Source of the DNA: Gammaproteobacteria bacterium | GTDB lineage: Bacteria; Pseudomonadota; Gammaproteobacteria; Competibacterales; Competibacteraceae | DNA: 7,857 nt | Assembly (NCBI GenBank): GCA_003562535.1 | Contig: PWUP01000321.1 | Location: 1-7,857 of the forward strand | Direction of reading: 5' to 3' | Part shown: positions 5,533 through 7,857 of the stretch, piece by piece | Position numbering within the stretch: the first letter of the stretch is position 1 | Layout of the letters: the number at the start of each line of letters is the position of its first letter | Position numbers and translations under genes: made by a program | Notes under the pieces: model-generated | The model's database searches: none | Seen by the model: the letters and a program-made list of their open reading frames with translations, nothing else | What the model was told of the DNA's origin: nothing

Positions 5533-6219
5533 ATGGAACTCCAATTGACTCCAACTGGGGGCGGTTTTGTGCCAACAGCGCCGCCTGCGTTGGGAGGCGC
5601 GCCGGCTACCGGACAATCTAACGATTCCAGTGTTGTCTGCCAGTCCTGCTCATGCAGCCTATGCACTGGCAAGACGAACGACCGGTCGGTGCAAGCCGCT
5701 CTTGAGTCTGAATTGACCCCTGAAGAGCAGCGTAAGCTCCAAGAATTGCGCCAGCGCGATACCGAGGTGCGCAATCATGAGCAGGCGCATGTGGCTGCTG
5801 GGGGGCAATATGTGACCCGTGCTCCAACTTACGAGTATGAAATCGGCCCTGATGGGCGGCGTTATGCGGTCGGTGGCGAGGTGAAAATTGATGTATCCGA
5901 AGTGCCGGATGATCCAGAGGCGACCATTGAAAAAGCGCGGGTGGTGCAACGTGCAGCCTTAGCCCCTGTTGATCCTTCGCCACAAGATCGCCAAGTTGCG
6001 GCTGATGCCGCCGTTATGGAGCGTGAAGCACGGGCTGAATTGCGTGAGCAGCGCATGGAAGAAATGCGCGAGGCTTTAGAAGCCGCGACCGCTGAGGAGC
6101 CAAATTCTGCTGATGCTCCGCAAACGCAAATCGCAGGTCTAAGCGGCGCTATGGCCTTGGAACAGCGAATTGCCGATTTTTTCCTTGGGCCGCCCAGTCA
6201 GCTCAATGTATTGGCTTAA
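5533..6219 (+). CDS. SprA-related putative metalloprotease (CJM1_0395 type)
   Basis: This 228-residue protein carries the SprA-related family core (PF12118). NHEQAHVAAGGQYV (81-94) contains the zinc-protease motif HEQAH (82-86), followed by the family blocks YEYEIGPDGRRYAVGGEVKID (100-120) and AALAPVDPSPQD (141-152). His82 and His86 should bind zinc with Glu83 as general base; a third ligand is not obvious, and E116 in GGEV is one candidate. The N-terminus (1-55) is low in complexity, has no signal peptide and holds a compact cysteine cluster CxxCxCxxC (36-44). Residues 155-188 are highly charged and probably form a coiled coil. The ATG follows GAGG with a 6-base spacer, a good ribosome-binding site. 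Proteolytic activity of this family is predicted rather than established. It is probably co-transcribed with the Usp gene 21 bp downstream. Confidence 0.85.
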   Translation: MELQLTPTGGGFVPTAPPALGGAPATGQSNDSSVVCQSCSCSLCTGKTNDRSVQAALESELTPEEQRKLQELRQRDTEVRNHEQAHVAAGGQYVTRAPTYEYEIGPDGRRYAVGGEVKIDVSEVPDDPEATIEKARVVQRAALAPVDPSPQDRQVAADAAVMEREARAELREQRMEEMREALEAATAEEPNSADAPQTQIAGLSGAMALEQRIADFFLGPPSQLNVLA

Positions 6220-6240
6220 GTCAACGGTCAGATCAGGTCG

Positions 6241-7113
6241 GTGCACGGCGTGTTCACGCATATTTTAGTGGCTATGGATTTTTCCAAAAACTGGGATTCC
6301 CTGCTCAAGGTGTTGCCTCGGTTCCGCGGTTGGGGCTGTCAGCGCATCAGTCTGGTTCATGTGTTGGCCGAAGACCATCCCCCCAAAGAGTTAATCCGCT
6401 ATCGTCGGCATTACCAGCGGCGTTTGGATGCCTTAGCGGCAGAACTCAGTGATGAGTCGCTGCACGTTCAGGGGTGGGCGTTTACCGGTGATCCCGTAGC
6501 GGTCATCACCGACCAAGCGGTGCAGTGGGACGTCGATTGCATCCTGGCGGCCAGTCATGGACATAATACGCGGCGCGAAGTCTTTCTCGGTAGCACGGTA
6601 CTGAATCTAGCGCGTCTCACCCCCTTGCCGTTATTGGTTGTCCCCGTGACGGAGCCGTCCCCGGTGGCGGTCAGCCTAGATCGGATTGTCCTGGCTACCG
6701 ATGGTTCCGCAGCGGCCAAAGCACCGGAACAGATATTCATGGAGTTGACGAGTCAGGGAATTCACGGATTGGCCTTGTTTGCCACTGAACGGGGTGAACC
6801 CACTGCTCGGACTCGGGAACTTATGCGTATTGAACAACATTTAAAACAACTGGTGCGTTTAAGCACCAAACTGCAATTATTGGATACGCGGATTGTGAAA
6901 GGGGCAGCGGCGACCGTCATTACTGAGACCGCCCTACAGGTCGGTGCTCACTTGATTATCATTGGCAAGCGCGGTCTGAATCGCTTGCAAACGCTGTTGC
7001 TCGGTAGTACCGCCGAGGCCGTGTGCCGCCTAGCGCCGTGTCCAGTGTTGGTGGTGCCAGCTACGGCTCATCTCAAGGAGTCAGCTCCAACACTAAGCTC
7101 ACCCGCCGATTGA
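6241..7113 (+). CDS. Universal stress protein, tandem UspA domains
   Basis: This 290-residue protein has two Usp domains (PF00582). Domain 1 (about 5-136) opens with FTHILVAMDFS and ends in PLLVVPV. Domain 2 (about 147-274) opens with DRIVLATDGS and ends in CPVLVVPA. The nucleotide-binding signature Gx2Gx9GS is intact in domain 2 (G242, G245, G255-S256: GKRG...LLLGS). In domain 1 the first Gly is Ala (A104, G107, G117-S118), so only the second half may bind ATP firmly. Tandem Usp proteins of this size are cytoplasmic stress-response factors, often acting as ATP/AMP sensors. The start may be GTG 6241 (AGG close upstream) or GTG 6250, which gives the classic MFTHILVAMD beginning. There is no terminator between it and the metalloprotease gene. 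Its last 41 bases overlap the 3' end of the opposing MotB-like gene. Confidence 0.93.
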   Translation: MHGVFTHILVAMDFSKNWDSLLKVLPRFRGWGCQRISLVHVLAEDHPPKELIRYRRHYQRRLDALAAELSDESLHVQGWAFTGDPVAVITDQAVQWDVDCILAASHGHNTRREVFLGSTVLNLARLTPLPLLVVPVTEPSPVAVSLDRIVLATDGSAAAKAPEQIFMELTSQGIHGLALFATERGEPTARTRELMRIEQHLKQLVRLSTKLQLLDTRIVKGAAATVITETALQVGAHLIIIGKRGLNRLQTLLLGSTAEAVCRLAPCPVLVVPATAHLKESAPTLSSPAD

Positions 7114-7857
7114 GCGCACGGTTAGCCGCTGAATCGTTAGGCACTCGTGGGCGGGTATCGGCGTAACCGGTGACGCGGATGCGTTGTCGGTCAACCCCGA
7201 GGGTCATGAGTTCATGAGCAACGCTGGTGGCGCGAATCGAGGACAGTTCCCAATTGGATGGAAAACGTGGGGTGTTGATCGGGATATTATCCGTATGCCC
7301 CTCGACGGCGACGTGCAAACGGTCATTGCGTATCAAATCGGTCAACTCCGCCAACAGCGCCCGTCCGGCTGAACTGAGTTCAGCGCTGCCGGAAGGGAAC
7401 AAGATTTCATTGCCGACTTCAATCTGCAATCGATCGCGATCCAGCAGCAGTTCAAGATCATGCTGCTCATCATAGTTGGCCATCCAAGTGATTAAGCGTT
7501 CAAATTCAGCGGGTATTTCAGGTGCTTCAGCCTCTACGGGCCGAGTTGAAGTGGCCGATGGAGGCGCCTCAGAGGTCACCGCAACTCCTTGGGGCGAGGC
7601 CACAGGTTCAGTGGTTGCGCTGGTGGAGGGAGGGATGGGTCGCGGATCGATGATCGGTGGCGTCGTCATCACTGGGGTGGGCCAAAATGGGGTGGTATCG
7701 CTGCGCGCTTCTGGGGAATGCAGCGCCAGCAGCAGAGGTGGCTCTGGTGTGGTTTTGGGGCTGACTAATGCGGCTAAAGGCACGCTGTGACTGGCCGCAG
7801 TGGGCTGTTCCATAGGCGTGGACTGTTGCAAATACGTCATACCGAGCAGGGCTGCAA
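7073..7857 (-). CDS. MotB-like OmpA-domain protein (5' end outside window)
   Basis: The C-terminal domain (about residues 137-254 counted from the Met at 7840) is an OmpA/MotB-type peptidoglycan-binding domain. Features seen are ILFPSGSAELS (146-156), VEGHTDNIPI (179-188), FPSNWELSSIRA (193-204), VTGYADTRPRVPN (223-235) and NRRV (244-247). D184 and R203 match the Asp and Arg that grip diaminopimelate in this family, and the FPSNWELS block is most like MotB/MotD stator proteins. Upstream is a long Pro/Thr/Ser-rich linker (about 27-112), unusual in ordinary MotB. The frame stays open to the window edge, reading AALLG before the Met at 7840. That Met is therefore probably internal, with an N-terminal membrane segment lying outside. 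The product could be a stator-like protein or another inner-membrane protein anchored to peptidoglycan; without the N-terminus and a MotA-type partner this cannot be settled. The stop lies inside the Usp gene. Confidence 0.85.
   Translation of the reverse strand, partial: AALLGMTYLQQSTPMEQPTAASHSVPLAALVSPKTTPEPPLLLALHSPEARSDTTPFWPTPVMTTPPIIDPRPIPPSTSATTEPVASPQGVAVTSEAPPSATSTRPVEAEAPEIPAEFERLITWMANYDEQHDLELLLDRDRLQIEVGNEILFPSGSAELSSAGRALLAELTDLIRNDRLHVAVEGHTDNIPINTPRFPSNWELSSIRATSVAHELMTLGVDRQRIRVTGYADTRPRVPNDSAANRALNRRVSLVLELTP

Overview
The window looks like chromosomal DNA of a gammaproteobacterium. The gene order moxR – DUF58 – DUF4381 – VWA, a SprA-related metalloprotease, a tandem-domain universal stress protein and a MotB-like OmpA-domain protein all fit this. 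The genus cannot be read from the sequence; the mix of an Rpn/DUF4351 gene, a SUMF1-domain remnant and hairpin repeats resembles what is seen in sulfur-oxidising and other environmental gammaproteobacteria, which is inference only.

Region 1-960 holds no intact gene. It carries the decayed C-terminal part of a SUMF1 (FGE-sulfatase fold) gene on the minus strand. That gene is split by a 216-bp non-coding element (306-521) with perfect 19-bp terminal inverted repeats and a perfect 12-bp target duplication, a textbook MITE insertion. Removing the element and one target copy restores the SUMF1 reading frame exactly across the junction. Downstream of the remnant are two copies of a ~41-bp repeat (63-103, 157-197). 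On its other side is a cluster of five hairpins with different stems but similar loops (804-925), which looks like a REP-type or IS200/IS605-end array. Positions 1-62 are AT-rich with nothing recognisable; 666-803 also hold nothing I can name.

Region 1000-1998 (minus) is a complete Rpn/YhgA-like PD-(D/E)XK nuclease gene with a C-terminal DUF4351 domain.

Region 2085-5456 (minus) is a tightly coupled four-gene operon read from right to left: MoxR AAA+ ATPase, DUF58 protein, DUF4381 membrane protein and a BatA-like VWA membrane protein. The junctions overlap as ATGA, TAATG and TGATG. Together they form the MoxR/Bat module, in which a cytoplasmic AAA+ ATPase works with membrane-associated VWA-fold proteins, probably in envelope-protein maturation or stress tolerance. 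The BatB (VWA-TPR) and BatD genes that often follow are not in the window; the Rpn gene sits there instead.

A 76-bp divergent intergenic region (5457-5532), with an ATCACAT direct repeat at 10-bp spacing, separates this operon from a plus-strand pair: a SprA-related HExxH putative metalloprotease (5533-6219) and a double-domain universal stress protein (6241-7113). The Usp gene converges on, and overlaps by 41 bp, the end of a minus-strand MotB-like OmpA-domain gene (7073 to the window edge), whose 5' end lies outside the window.
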